This document shows, piece by piece, positions 1 through 5,193 of a stretch of 6,382 nucleotides of DNA (positions are counted from its first letter, which is position 1; every line of letters begins with the position of its first letter). The DNA comes from CAYMZB01 sp964394845 (lineage in GTDB: Bacteria; Patescibacteriota; Microgenomatia; Daviesbacterales; UBA10151), in NCBI GenBank assembly GCA_964394845.1, contig CAYMZB010000032.1, forward strand, positions 1-6,382, written 5' to 3'. The position numbers were made by a program, and so were the translations under genes. The notes under the pieces are model-generated. The model saw only the letters and a program-made list of their open reading frames with translations. It did not search any database and was not told the DNA's origin.

Positions 1-33
1 GTGAAAACATAAGTGAAAATTTTTAAGTGATTT

Positions 34-62
34 TTGTGAGCCTGATGTTGTTTTCTTATATT
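34..62 (+). promoter_or_regulatory. Probable sigma70-type promoter of leuS
   Basis: A -35-like TTGTGA (34-39, 4 of 6 to TTGACA) is followed after exactly 17 bp by a -10-like TATATT (57-62, 5 of 6 to TATAAT). Transcription would start near 69, giving a leader of about 40 nt before the leuS ATG. The region is very AT-rich, so chance matches are likely. A weaker alternative -10 is TATAGT at 69-74. Confidence 0.4.
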
Positions 63-108
63 TACTAATATAGTTGGCTTCAGCAAGAGAAAATGGTAAA
101 CTCAGGGT

Positions 109-2586
109 ATGGTTAAAAAATATTTACCAAAAGACTTTGAATTAAAGTGTCAGGAGAGATGGGAAGAAGCTCAAATTTACAGAACAAAAACCAAATCAAA
201 AAAACCCAAGAAATATATTTTGGACATGTTTCCTTATCCATCAGGAGACGGGCTTCATGTCGGCCACTTTAAAGGCTATGTAGCTTCAGATATTATCTCC
301 AGGTTTTACCGTTTGAAAGGATTTAATGTGCTTCACCCGATGGGCTGGGATGCATTCGGATTGCCTGCAGAAAACTACGCGATTAAAACAGGAATTCACC
401 CTAAAATTACTACTGTTACAAATATTGCCAATATAAAACGTCAGATGCAGAGAGTAGGTTTAAGCTATGACTGGTCCAAAGAAATAGATACTACTGATCC
501 AAACTATTACAAATGGACTCAGTGGATTTTCTTAAAATTATTTGAACATGGTTTAGCTTACGAAGATGAAGTACCTATAAACTGGTGCCCGGAAGATAAA
601 ACAGGACTGGCTAATGAGGAGGTAGTCAACGGCTGTTGTGAACGATGCGGTACAAAGGTCGAGCGTAGAGTAATTAGGCAGTGGATTTTAAGGATTACTA
701 AATATGCAGACAGGTTATTGGAAGATTTGGAAAACTTAGATTGGCCGGAATTTATTAAGCAAATGCAAATAAACTGGATTGGCAGAAAAACCGGTATAAA
801 TATAACTTACAATATCGAAGGATATCAAGAAAAAGTAACTGTTTTTACGACTAGGCCAGATACCAATTTCGGAGCAACCTTTATTGTTTTAGGTCCGGAG
901 CATCATTTAATACAAAAAATTACTACCGCTGAAAATTCTAAGCCAGTTAACGACTATATCGAAAAGTCTCTTAGTAAATCAGAAGAAGAGAGAATTGCGC
1001 AGGGAAGGGCTAAAACCGGAGTTTTCACCGGAGTCTATGCGATCAATAATTTAACCGGCAAGAATATGCCTATTTGGGTTAGTGATTTTGTGCTGGGGAA
1101 TGTGGGAACAGGAGCTGTAGTAGGTGTACCAGGTCACGATCAAAGAGACTTTGAGTTTGCCAAACAATTTGGACTGGAAATTGTGCGTGTAGTTAAGGGA
1201 AAAGACGGTGATACATCTGAGATTACTGAGGCTGGTCAGGTTCAGGAAGATCAGGGAGTAATGATGAATTCGCAATTTCTAGATGGGCTTGATATACATG
1301 GAGCTACGATTAAAATAATGGATTATTTAGAAGAACAAGGCTGGGGAGTGAGAGTAGTAAATTATCATTTAAGAGATTGGGTTTTCTCCCGCCAAAGGTA
1401 TTGGGGTGAGCCTATCCCTTTGGTCCATTGCCCTAAAGATGGGATTGTGGGTATTCCTGAATCAGAACTGCCTTTAAAGCTGCCTGAAGTGGAAAAATAT
1501 GGGCCTACAGGAACTGGGGAGTCTCCCCTGGCAGGTATTACGGATTGGGTTAATACAACTTGTCCAAAGTGCGACGGGCCGGCAAAAAGGGAAACCAATA
1601 CCATGCCGCAATGGGCAGGATCCTGTTGGTATTATTTAAGATTTGCTAACGCTAAAAATGATAAGGAATTGATATTTAAAGATATAGAAAAGTATTGGTT
1701 ACCAGTAGATTGGTATATTGGTGGAGCAGAGCATGCAGTACTGCATTTACTATACTCAAGATTTTGGCATAAGTTCTTGTTTGATATAAAAGCTATTAGT
1801 ACGATAGAGCCATTTCAAAAATTAACCTCAGTTGGTCTGGTATTAGCTCAGGGTGGACAAAAAATGAGTAAATCCAAAGGTAACGTTGTAACCCCGGAGA
1901 AAATCATAAATGAGTATGGCGCAGATACTCTAAGAGTTTATGAATCTTTCATGGGACCTTTTGATAACACCATTTCCTGGGATCCGGGGTCTATTAACGG
2001 GGTTTACAAATTTCTATCAAGAGTTTGGGAAATAATTATGCGACAAGATGTTGAAAGTTCGGGAGATGGGGTAGAAGTTGCATTATACAAATTAATCAAC
2101 AAAGTTGCATCTGATATTGAGAATATGAAATTTAACACTTCGGTGGCGGCAATGATGGAATTTTTGAATTTGTCATATAGAAGCGGGTTGACCAAAGAAC
2201 AGAAGAAAACGTTTTTAATAATTTTGTCTCCTTTTGCCCCTCATATCACTGAAGAACTTTGGCAGATGGTCAGCAATCAGTTCTCAGCAATCAGTCGTCA
2301 GCCGGAAGATAACGAGCAACGATCAACGATCAACGATCAACGAGAATGGTCTGTTCATCAACAAAGTTGGCCTGTAGTAGATGAAAATTATTTGGATAAA
2401 GGGGATGTGATTATTGTTATTCAGGTTAACGGAAAAGTAAGAGACCAGTTTTTATTGCCAAAAAATTCTGATGAAAAGTTAGTTTACGAAAAAGCAAAAG
2501 ATTCTGCAAAAGTTAAAAAGTTTTTAACTGGGGAAATTAAAAGAACCATTTTTGTACCGGGGAAGATTTTGAATATTGTAACTTAA
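109..2586 (+). CDS. leuS: Leucyl-tRNA synthetase (LeuRS), bacterial type
   Basis: Class Ia aminoacyl-tRNA synthetase that charges tRNA-Leu with leucine in the cytoplasm. At 825 residues it is close to the usual bacterial length (about 800-880). Visible in order: Rossmann HIGH signature as HVGH (50-53) in an FPYPSGDGLHVGH context; zinc-binding insert with C160, C177 and C180; CP1 editing domain with the threonine-rich TTRPDT (247-252) and GHDQRD carrying D344 and D347, so post-transfer editing of mischarged tRNA looks intact; the catalytic-core block ending in TNTMPQWAGSCWYYLR; KMSKS at 585-589; helical anticodon-binding domain; C-terminal domain with VIVIQVNGKVRD. The ATG at 109 gives the expected N-terminus. 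No good Shine-Dalgarno precedes it. A hydrophilic insertion of about 20 residues lies in the anticodon-binding domain (721-745) and is encoded by 7-nt repeats. The assignment is secure. Confidence 0.98.
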   Translation: MVKKYLPKDFELKCQERWEEAQIYRTKTKSKKPKKYILDMFPYPSGDGLHVGHFKGYVASDIISRFYRLKGFNVLHPMGWDAFGLPAENYAIKTGIHPKITTVTNIANIKRQMQRVGLSYDWSKEIDTTDPNYYKWTQWIFLKLFEHGLAYEDEVPINWCPEDKTGLANEEVVNGCCERCGTKVERRVIRQWILRITKYADRLLEDLENLDWPEFIKQMQINWIGRKTGINITYNIEGYQEKVTVFTTRPDTNFGATFIVLGPEHHLIQKITTAENSKPVNDYIEKSLSKSEEERIAQGRAKTGVFTGVYAINNLTGKNMPIWVSDFVLGNVGTGAVVGVPGHDQRDFEFAKQFGLEIVRVVKGKDGDTSEITEAGQVQEDQGVMMNSQFLDGLDIHGATIKIMDYLEEQGWGVRVVNYHLRDWVFSRQRYWGEPIPLVHCPKDGIVGIPESELPLKLPEVEKYGPTGTGESPLAGITDWVNTTCPKCDGPAKRETNTMPQWAGSCWYYLRFANAKNDKELIFKDIEKYWLPVDWYIGGAEHAVLHLLYSRFWHKFLFDIKAISTIEPFQKLTSVGLVLAQGGQKMSKSKGNVVTPEKIINEYGADTLRVYESFMGPFDNTISWDPGSINGVYKFLSRVWEIIMRQDVESSGDGVEVALYKLINKVASDIENMKFNTSVAAMMEFLNLSYRSGLTKEQKKTFLIILSPFAPHITEELWQMVSNQFSAISRQPEDNEQRSTINDQREWSVHQQSWPVVDENYLDKGDVIIVIQVNGKVRDQFLLPKNSDEKLVYEKAKDSAKVKKFLTGEIKRTIFVPGKILNIVT
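2270..2341 (+). repeat. In-frame heptanucleotide repeat cluster inside leuS
   Basis: Two adjacent 7-nt arrays. The first has five units with core TCAG (TCAGCAA, TCAGTTC, TCAGCAA, TCAGTCG, TCAGCCG; 2270-2304). After a 9-nt spacer, the second has one degenerate unit GAGCAAC (2314-2320) and three perfect GATCAAC units (2321-2341). The nine units total 63 nt, a multiple of three, so the reading frame is kept. They encode a polar loop (residues 721-745, rich in S, Q, N, R, D) between the ELW motif and the following SV...WP segment of LeuRS, where related enzymes usually have only a few residues (family knowledge). Confidence 0.85.
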
Positions 2587-2735
2587 GAATCGAGATAAAT
2601 GATATTGGAGAAGAAATACATATCACTCCCTGCTCTATTCTGCTAACGGATCTTTAATTTTAACAAATCTTGTCAAAACAATCTAAATTAGCCAAGTTTT
2701 AAATTGAGTACATTTTATGTAATATATCATAAGGG

Positions 2736-2760
2736 ATCAGTAGGATGATTTGTTACTGAT
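2736..2760 (-). terminator. Weak hairpin overlapping the stop of the lipoprotein gene
   Basis: ATCAGTA (2736-2742) and TACTGAT (2754-2760) form a perfect 7-bp inverted repeat with an 11-nt loop, touching the minus-strand TAA stop. On the minus strand it is followed by CCCTTATG, not by a clear T-run, and the stem is AT-rich. It may help end transcription of the minus-strand gene or of leuS from the other side, but it is not a convincing intrinsic terminator. Confidence 0.25.
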
Positions 2761-2993
2761 TATTTCAGGGGTCTTGGGGAAGGAGATGGAGTTGGTAATC
2801 TTACTACCCGCACCGCATCTCTAGTTACAAGTGTCGGAGTAGCAGACCTTGGGGAAGGCGAAGGAATTATAGGAGGATTTGCTCGAGGATCAATGCTTAC
2901 GTCCGCTATTTTCCCGCAAGCTGTAGATAAAACTAGAACTGGCGTGAATACTCTTTTTATAAAATCTCTCCTGCTTCTTTCCCGGGAATTCAT
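2760..2993 (-). CDS. Small putative Tat-exported proline-rich lipoprotein
   Basis: Encodes 77 residues; no known family is recognised. The N-terminus reads as a twin-arginine signal: SRRDFIK at 7-13 fits the S/T-R-R-x-F-L-K consensus, followed by a short weakly hydrophobic stretch (about 15-25) and LSTAC, whose C26 is a plausible lipidation site. S at -3 is unusual, but the pattern is within permissive lipobox rules. The mature part (about 52 residues) is low complexity, with two Pro/Ser/Arg blocks (PSPSPR at 45-49 region and TPSPSPRP near the end), like a wall or envelope spacer. The gene is divergent from the SprT-like gene. A promoter lies just upstream and would give an almost leaderless mRNA. 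Support for coding is the signal-peptide architecture plus the promoter; without homologs it remains a hypothetical protein. Confidence 0.55.
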   Translation of the reverse strand: MNSRERSRRDFIKRVFTPVLVLSTACGKIADVSIDPRANPPIIPSPSPRSATPTLVTRDAVRVVRLPTPSPSPRPLK

Positions 2994-3000
2994 ACCTTAT

Positions 3001-3028
3001 AGTATACGAAAAATTTGACTAAATGCAA
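3001..3028 (-). promoter_or_regulatory. Promoter of the Tat-lipoprotein gene, near-leaderless
   Basis: Read on the minus strand, TTGCAT (3028-3023) is separated by 16 bp from TATACT (3006-3001, 5 of 6 to TATAAT). A start about 7 nt after the -10 falls at 2994-2995, next to the ATG at 2993. The mRNA would therefore have little or no 5' leader, which agrees with the lack of a spaced Shine-Dalgarno; AAGG sits only one base before the ATG. Confidence 0.5.
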
Positions 3029-3072
3029 GCATATTGATTGATCAGGCATTTCAGGTTAAACTAAGTCCCCTA

Positions 3073-3531
3073 ATGCCTATTTTTAATTCTTCCTTTAAAC
3101 TCTCAAATTTGCGCACAGACCACAGCAGAAGGGATGATATCTGGCTTCTTTCGCGCCTGGATTATCTTTGGACCAATTATTTTGGGGATGTGAGCCAGGA
3201 TAACCCGATTTTTATAAAATTCGGAAGATATTCAAAATTCCGTTTGGGCTCGATTAAGTTCGATAAAAGCAATAAAAAATCCTACATAACCATTACATCA
3301 ATGTTTAAGGATGCAAGTATTCCGGTTGAGGTCATTGATCACACAATAGCGCACGAACTTTGCCACTATACGCACGGCTTCTCTTCGCCAAAACGGCAAT
3401 TGCATAAATATCCGCATCACGGAGGAGTGATAAAAGATGAGCTTGAGGAGCGCAACTTACACCACTTAAGCCGGGCATACAGAGAGTGGATTAAAGAGTA
3501 TAAGCAAAGCTTGGCTTCAGCTAGACGCTGA
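3073..3531 (+). CDS. SprT-like zinc metalloprotease (HELCH motif)
   Basis: A small soluble protein of 152 residues from the ATG at 3073. An in-frame TTG at 3034 would add 13 residues; I prefer the ATG because neither start has a clear ribosome site and TTG is rarer. The signature is IAHELCHYTHG, a zincin HExxH motif (H94, E95, H98 from this ATG) with a further H at 101. A downstream YPHHGG (H115, H116) is a candidate for the third zinc ligand. The spacing and the Trp-rich N-terminal half (residues 23-40) resemble the SprT-like/WSS1 type of zincin found in many CPR genomes. Substrate unknown; SprT-family relatives act on DNA-bound proteins or as general intracellular proteases, but nothing here shows that. 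No signal peptide or membrane segment. It is divergent from the lipoprotein gene and ends 13 bp from the convergent membrane-protein gene. Confidence 0.82.
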   Translation: MPIFNSSFKLSNLRTDHSRRDDIWLLSRLDYLWTNYFGDVSQDNPIFIKFGRYSKFRLGSIKFDKSNKKSYITITSMFKDASIPVEVIDHTIAHELCHYTHGFSSPKRQLHKYPHHGGVIKDELEERNLHHLSRAYREWIKEYKQSLASARR

Positions 3532-3544
3532 TGCTAGGGAGATT

Positions 3545-4138
3545 TTAAGAAAACAAAGAATTTAATCTTCTTCCTAATTTAAATTTAATTAGCGAAACTA
3601 AAATTGTGTTGATAACGAATGTATAGAGTGGAAAGCCCAGATGGGCGAGATCATAGTTTTTTAAAGCCAAAATTGTAATTCCACCCGAAATGATTCCGCC
3701 TAAAAAAACTTTTGCACTCTCAGTTTCAGGATAATAAAATGATTTTCTGATTGTCGGAAGAGCAGCCAAACCATCAGCTATGATGCTTAACAATATTGCT
3801 AAGTTTGCATCTTTGGTTATTATCCAAAGCAATACACCTAGAATTGATAATCCTCCACAGGCTATATCAAATTTTCCTATCTTCCACGCAGCTTTCTTAT
3901 TAAAAAATGAGGCTATGAATATAAGCAGCGGATTGAACCCGATCATAAAGGTCATCAGAACAGGAAGTCCGACACCTTCTTTTATTTGAGCTGCAACAGC
4001 TATAAAAGGAATAATTGTCCAAAGTAGCCAGGTAACTTTGTTTGGTTTTACCCGACCGCGCAGGGTATCCTTTAAATAAGTCAGTCCGCTTAAAAAGCTG
4101 ATAACAACTCCAACATAAATAAAATTTTCAGGTATCAT
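3545..4138 (-). CDS. Seven-helix membrane protein, PQ-loop/SWEET-like
   Basis: A 197-residue integral membrane protein with about seven hydrophobic segments (5-21, 36-53, 57-79, 92-108, 113-130, 142-160, 169-188). The halves look duplicated. SGLTYLKDT...KPNKVTW (17-37) aligns with DGLAALPTI...YPETESA (122-142), and in both the conserved Gly and Pro are 14 residues apart (G18/P32, G123/P137), with an offset of 105. Basic residues (RGR, RKS) follow the first helix of each half. A 3+1+3 helix layout with a Pro-containing loop is the plan of PQ-loop/SWEET transporters, so a small-solute transporter is a reasonable inference. The classic PQ dipeptide is not present, so I do not assign a substrate. 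Start ATG at 4138; GAGG abuts it with no spacing. Its own TATAAT lies 16 bp upstream. Convergent with the SprT-like gene, with a 13-bp gap and no separate terminator. Confidence 0.8.
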   Translation of the reverse strand: MIPENFIYVGVVISFLSGLTYLKDTLRGRVKPNKVTWLLWTIIPFIAVAAQIKEGVGLPVLMTFMIGFNPLLIFIASFFNKKAAWKIGKFDIACGGLSILGVLLWIITKDANLAILLSIIADGLAALPTIRKSFYYPETESAKVFLGGIISGGITILALKNYDLAHLGFPLYTFVINTILVSLIKFKLGRRLNSLFS

Positions 4139-4154
4139 CCTCTAAAGTTAACAT

Positions 4155-4160
4155 ATTATA
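4155..4160 (-). promoter_or_regulatory. Consensus -10 element of the membrane-protein gene
   Basis: On the minus strand this is a perfect TATAAT, 16 bp before the ATG at 4138. Transcription would start near 4148, leaving a leader of about 10 nt. The -35 region at the right distance falls in the terminator hairpin (4178-4183 reads GTTTTT) and does not match the consensus, so strength is uncertain. Confidence 0.5.
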
Positions 4161-4177
4161 TGGGTTCTTTAACCACC

Positions 4178-4204
4178 AAAAACCGCCCTTGCGGACGGTT
4201 TTAT
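4178..4204 (-). terminator. Rho-independent terminator of the tRNA-Glu transcript
   Basis: AAAACCG (4179-4185) pairs with CGGTTTT (4196-4202). The stem is continued by CC/GG across one mismatch, with a TTGC loop. On the minus strand the GC stem is followed by a T-run, as in an intrinsic terminator. The A- and T-runs are symmetrical, so it could work both ways. Its position, after the tRNA and before the TATAAT of the next minus-strand gene, suggests it ends the tRNA unit and insulates the membrane gene. Confidence 0.8.
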
Positions 4205-4214
4205 TGCTTCGGTA

Positions 4215-4260
4215 GATGGTAAAACCAACTATCGTCTCTCAAGTAGTAATCAAATACTAC
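4215..4260 (-). ncRNA. Structured tRNA trailer with antisense copy of the anticodon arm
   Basis: Plus-strand AACTATC (4227-4233), a 3-nt insert, then TCTCAAGTAGTA (4237-4248) repeat 19 bases of the tRNA-Glu anticodon arm in inverted orientation, matching 4326-4344. The minus-strand tRNA transcript therefore carries the complement of its own anticodon arm in its 3' trailer. Two small hairpins are possible: GTAGTA/TACTAC (4243-4260, perfect) and GATGGT/ACTATC (4215-4233, with one G-T on the plus strand that is an A-C mismatch on the minus). Between them on the minus strand lies an open linker, TTGAGAGAC, whose first seven bases are exactly complementary to the anticodon loop CTCTCAA. Function unknown; it may be regulatory or a decayed duplication. 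Confidence 0.45.
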
Positions 4261-4291
4261 CATAAAAGATTTGCTCTGTCAATTAAAAACA

Positions 4292-4381
4292 CCTCCGTGG
4301 ACCGGACGGGATTCGAACCCGCAGCTACTACTTGAGAGATAGTTAGTCTACCATTAGCCTACCGGCCCAGATACACGGAGG
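4292..4381 (-). repeat. 8-bp inverted repeat flanking the tRNA gene
   Basis: CCTCCGTG at 4292-4299 is the perfect reverse complement of CACGGAGG at 4374-4381. In the tRNA precursor the 5' leader CCTCCGT can pair with the ACGGAGG at the 3' end, which includes the discriminator A. This extends the acceptor stem beyond a 6-nt bulge and could affect RNase P and 3' end processing. Confidence 0.7.
4298..4368 (-). tRNA. tRNA-Glu, anticodon CTC
   Basis: A 71-nt cloverleaf on the minus strand. Acceptor stem GGGCCGG/CCGGTCC (7 bp, one G-T), anticodon stem ACTAT/GTAGT with loop CTCTCAA (anticodon CTC at 4336-4334, reading GAG for Glu), 4-nt variable loop AGCT, and T-arm GCGGG-TTCGAAT-CCCGT. Discriminator base A; CCA is not encoded. 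The D-arm keeps the A14/GG/A21 pattern, but its stem GGCT/GACT is poor: G10-T25 and T13-G22 are wobbles and C12 faces A23. The gene has its own promoter upstream and an intrinsic terminator about 95 nt downstream, so it appears to be a single-gene unit. Confidence 0.9.
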
Positions 4382-4389
4382 CTGAATTT

Positions 4390-4418
4390 ATTATTTCAAA
4401 TATCTCATATCTTCGCAA
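4390..4418 (-). promoter_or_regulatory. Promoter of the tRNA-Glu gene
   Basis: On the minus strand TTGCGA (4418-4413, 4 of 6) is followed after 17 bp by AATAAT (4395-4390, 5 of 6 to TATAAT). The predicted start near 4383 gives a leader of about 15 nt that contains one half of the inverted repeat flanking the tRNA. It is divergent from comEA. Confidence 0.5.
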
Positions 4419-4432
4419 ATCAAATTTTCCCC

Positions 4433-4461
4433 TTGATACTTAATACCTAATACCTGATACT
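4433..4461 (+). promoter_or_regulatory. Possible comEA promoter formed within a 7-nt repeat array
   Basis: TTGATA (4433-4438, 5 of 6) lies 17 bp before GATACT (4456-4461, 4 of 6), which is the last repeat unit of the array. The start point would fall at about the comEA GTG (4468), implying a leaderless mRNA. AGGA at 4462-4465 is only 2 nt from the GTG, too close for a usual ribosome site. A weak call. Confidence 0.3.
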
Positions 4462-4462
4462 A
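4435..4462 (+). repeat. Heptanucleotide array before comEA
   Basis: Four contiguous 7-nt units, GATACTT, AATACCT, AATACCT, GATACTA (consensus RATACYT), end 5 bp before the comEA start codon. The unit sequence is unrelated to the arrays in leuS and around comEC, but the period is the same. Confidence 0.8.
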
Positions 4463-4467
4463 GGACT

Positions 4468-5076
4468 GTGGAGAGATTTAACGAGCAGTTAAATGAGTAT
4501 AAGCTTCCGATCGGGCTTTTGGTGCTTGGAGGAGTCTTATTAATCGGCGGGTTGTTTTCCTCAAATTTAATTAAAAAACAAGAAGCCCCTAAATTTTCCA
4601 AAGAGAGCATTGTTTCCGAAAGTTCCTTGAAAGACGTAAAAGTGGATGTTTCGGGCGCAGTCGGGAGGCCGGGTGTTTTTACTTTGGATAAAGATTCAAG
4701 AATAGAAGATGCCATAAAATTAGCCGGCGGATTTTCAGGTAATGCCAATAAAGAATATATATCTAAAAGATTAAATCTATCTCAAAAAATATCAGACGGA
4801 CTCAAAATTTATATACCTTTTGAAGGAGATAACGGGGTGGTCGTTGGTAGAGGGGTTATAACTTCAGGCACTGTTGCAGGAGCTTCTACCGCAGGTAAAA
4901 TTGGCGTCAATAGTGCAGATCAGGCTAGTTTGGAATCTTTGCCCGGAATTGGACCTGTTACTGCTAAAAAAATTATTAATAACCGCCCGTATGCCTCGCT
5001 TGAAGAATTATTAAGCAAAAAAGCTGTTTCAAAGTCAGTTTATACGAAGATTTTAGAGTTAGTGGACCTAAATTAA
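4468..5076 (+). CDS. comEA: ComEA competence protein (SLBB + helix-hairpin-helix)
   Basis: A membrane-anchored DNA receptor of natural transformation: it binds incoming double-stranded DNA outside the membrane and hands it to the ComEC channel. 202 residues, matching the Gram-positive ComEA plan. A short cytoplasmic N-terminus is followed by one membrane helix (13-31) and a linker. An SLBB domain (about 57-118) has VSGAVGRPGVF and the LAGGF turn. A second linker leads to the C-terminal HhH DNA-binding domain (about 146-202), with VNSADQASLESLPGIG and the LPGIG hairpin at 158-162. The GTG at 4468 is the first in-frame start after an upstream stop (4441-4443), and it gives a proper N-in anchor. 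The gene precedes comEC in the same direction, separated by a 114-bp repeat, as in the usual comEA-comEC order. Confidence 0.95.
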   Translation: MERFNEQLNEYKLPIGLLVLGGVLLIGGLFSSNLIKKQEAPKFSKESIVSESSLKDVKVDVSGAVGRPGVFTLDKDSRIEDAIKLAGGFSGNANKEYISKRLNLSQKISDGLKIYIPFEGDNGVVVGRGVITSGTVAGASTAGKIGVNSADQASLESLPGIGPVTAKKIINNRPYASLEELLSKKAVSKSVYTKILELVDLN

Positions 5077-5193
5077 TTTCTAATGTCTAATTGATCTAAT
5101 TTCTAATCAATTTCTAATGACTAAAATCCTAATTCGGTCATTGGTTATTGGGATTTCTTTAGGTCAATTAGAAATTAGGTTAATTAGAAATTG
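5077..5193 (+). repeat. Palindromic repeat, copy 1, between comEA and comEC
   Basis: The whole comEA-comEC spacer is one imperfect inverted repeat. Outer arms 5086-5107 and 5167-5188 can form a 22-bp helix (20 Watson-Crick and 2 G-U pairs). An inner stem is AATGAC (5116-5121)/GTCATT (5137-5142) with a 15-nt loop. The left arm is made of TCTAATN heptamers (5079, 5086, 5095, 5102, 5113). The helix ends 2 nt before the comEC TTG. A related copy follows comEC. It may be a MITE- or REP-like element; no transposase is nearby. Confidence 0.8.

Noticed and set aside
93..116. Seven-codon open frame (ATG at 93) overlapping the leuS start, as a possible leader peptide
   Set aside because: It has no ribosome site and no leucine codons, and such short frames are common by chance. 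There is also no attenuator hairpin or T-box-like element before leuS.
1051..2195. Minus-strand open frames within leuS
   Set aside because: They lie fully inside a secure LeuRS gene, have no recognisable protein features, and are shadows of its codon pattern.
2270..2341. CRISPR-like array
   Set aside because: Units are 7 nt and contiguous without spacers, and they lie in a coding frame; no cas genes are near.
2658..2706. Hairpins after leuS as its terminator (TTTTAACAA/TTGTCAAAA and CAAT.TAAA/TTTAAATTG)
   Set aside because: Stems are short, AT-only or mismatched, with no GC core followed by a T-run.
3780..3989. Plus-strand open frame of about 69 codons inside the membrane-protein gene
   Set aside because: The minus strand encodes a coherent seven-helix protein; the opposite frame has no domain or ribosome site.
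4215..4260. A second tRNA gene on the plus strand, or an integration (att) scar
   Set aside because: Only the anticodon arm and part of the D-loop are present, with no acceptor or T-arm pairing. An att scar would be a direct copy, whereas this is inverted, and no integrase is seen.
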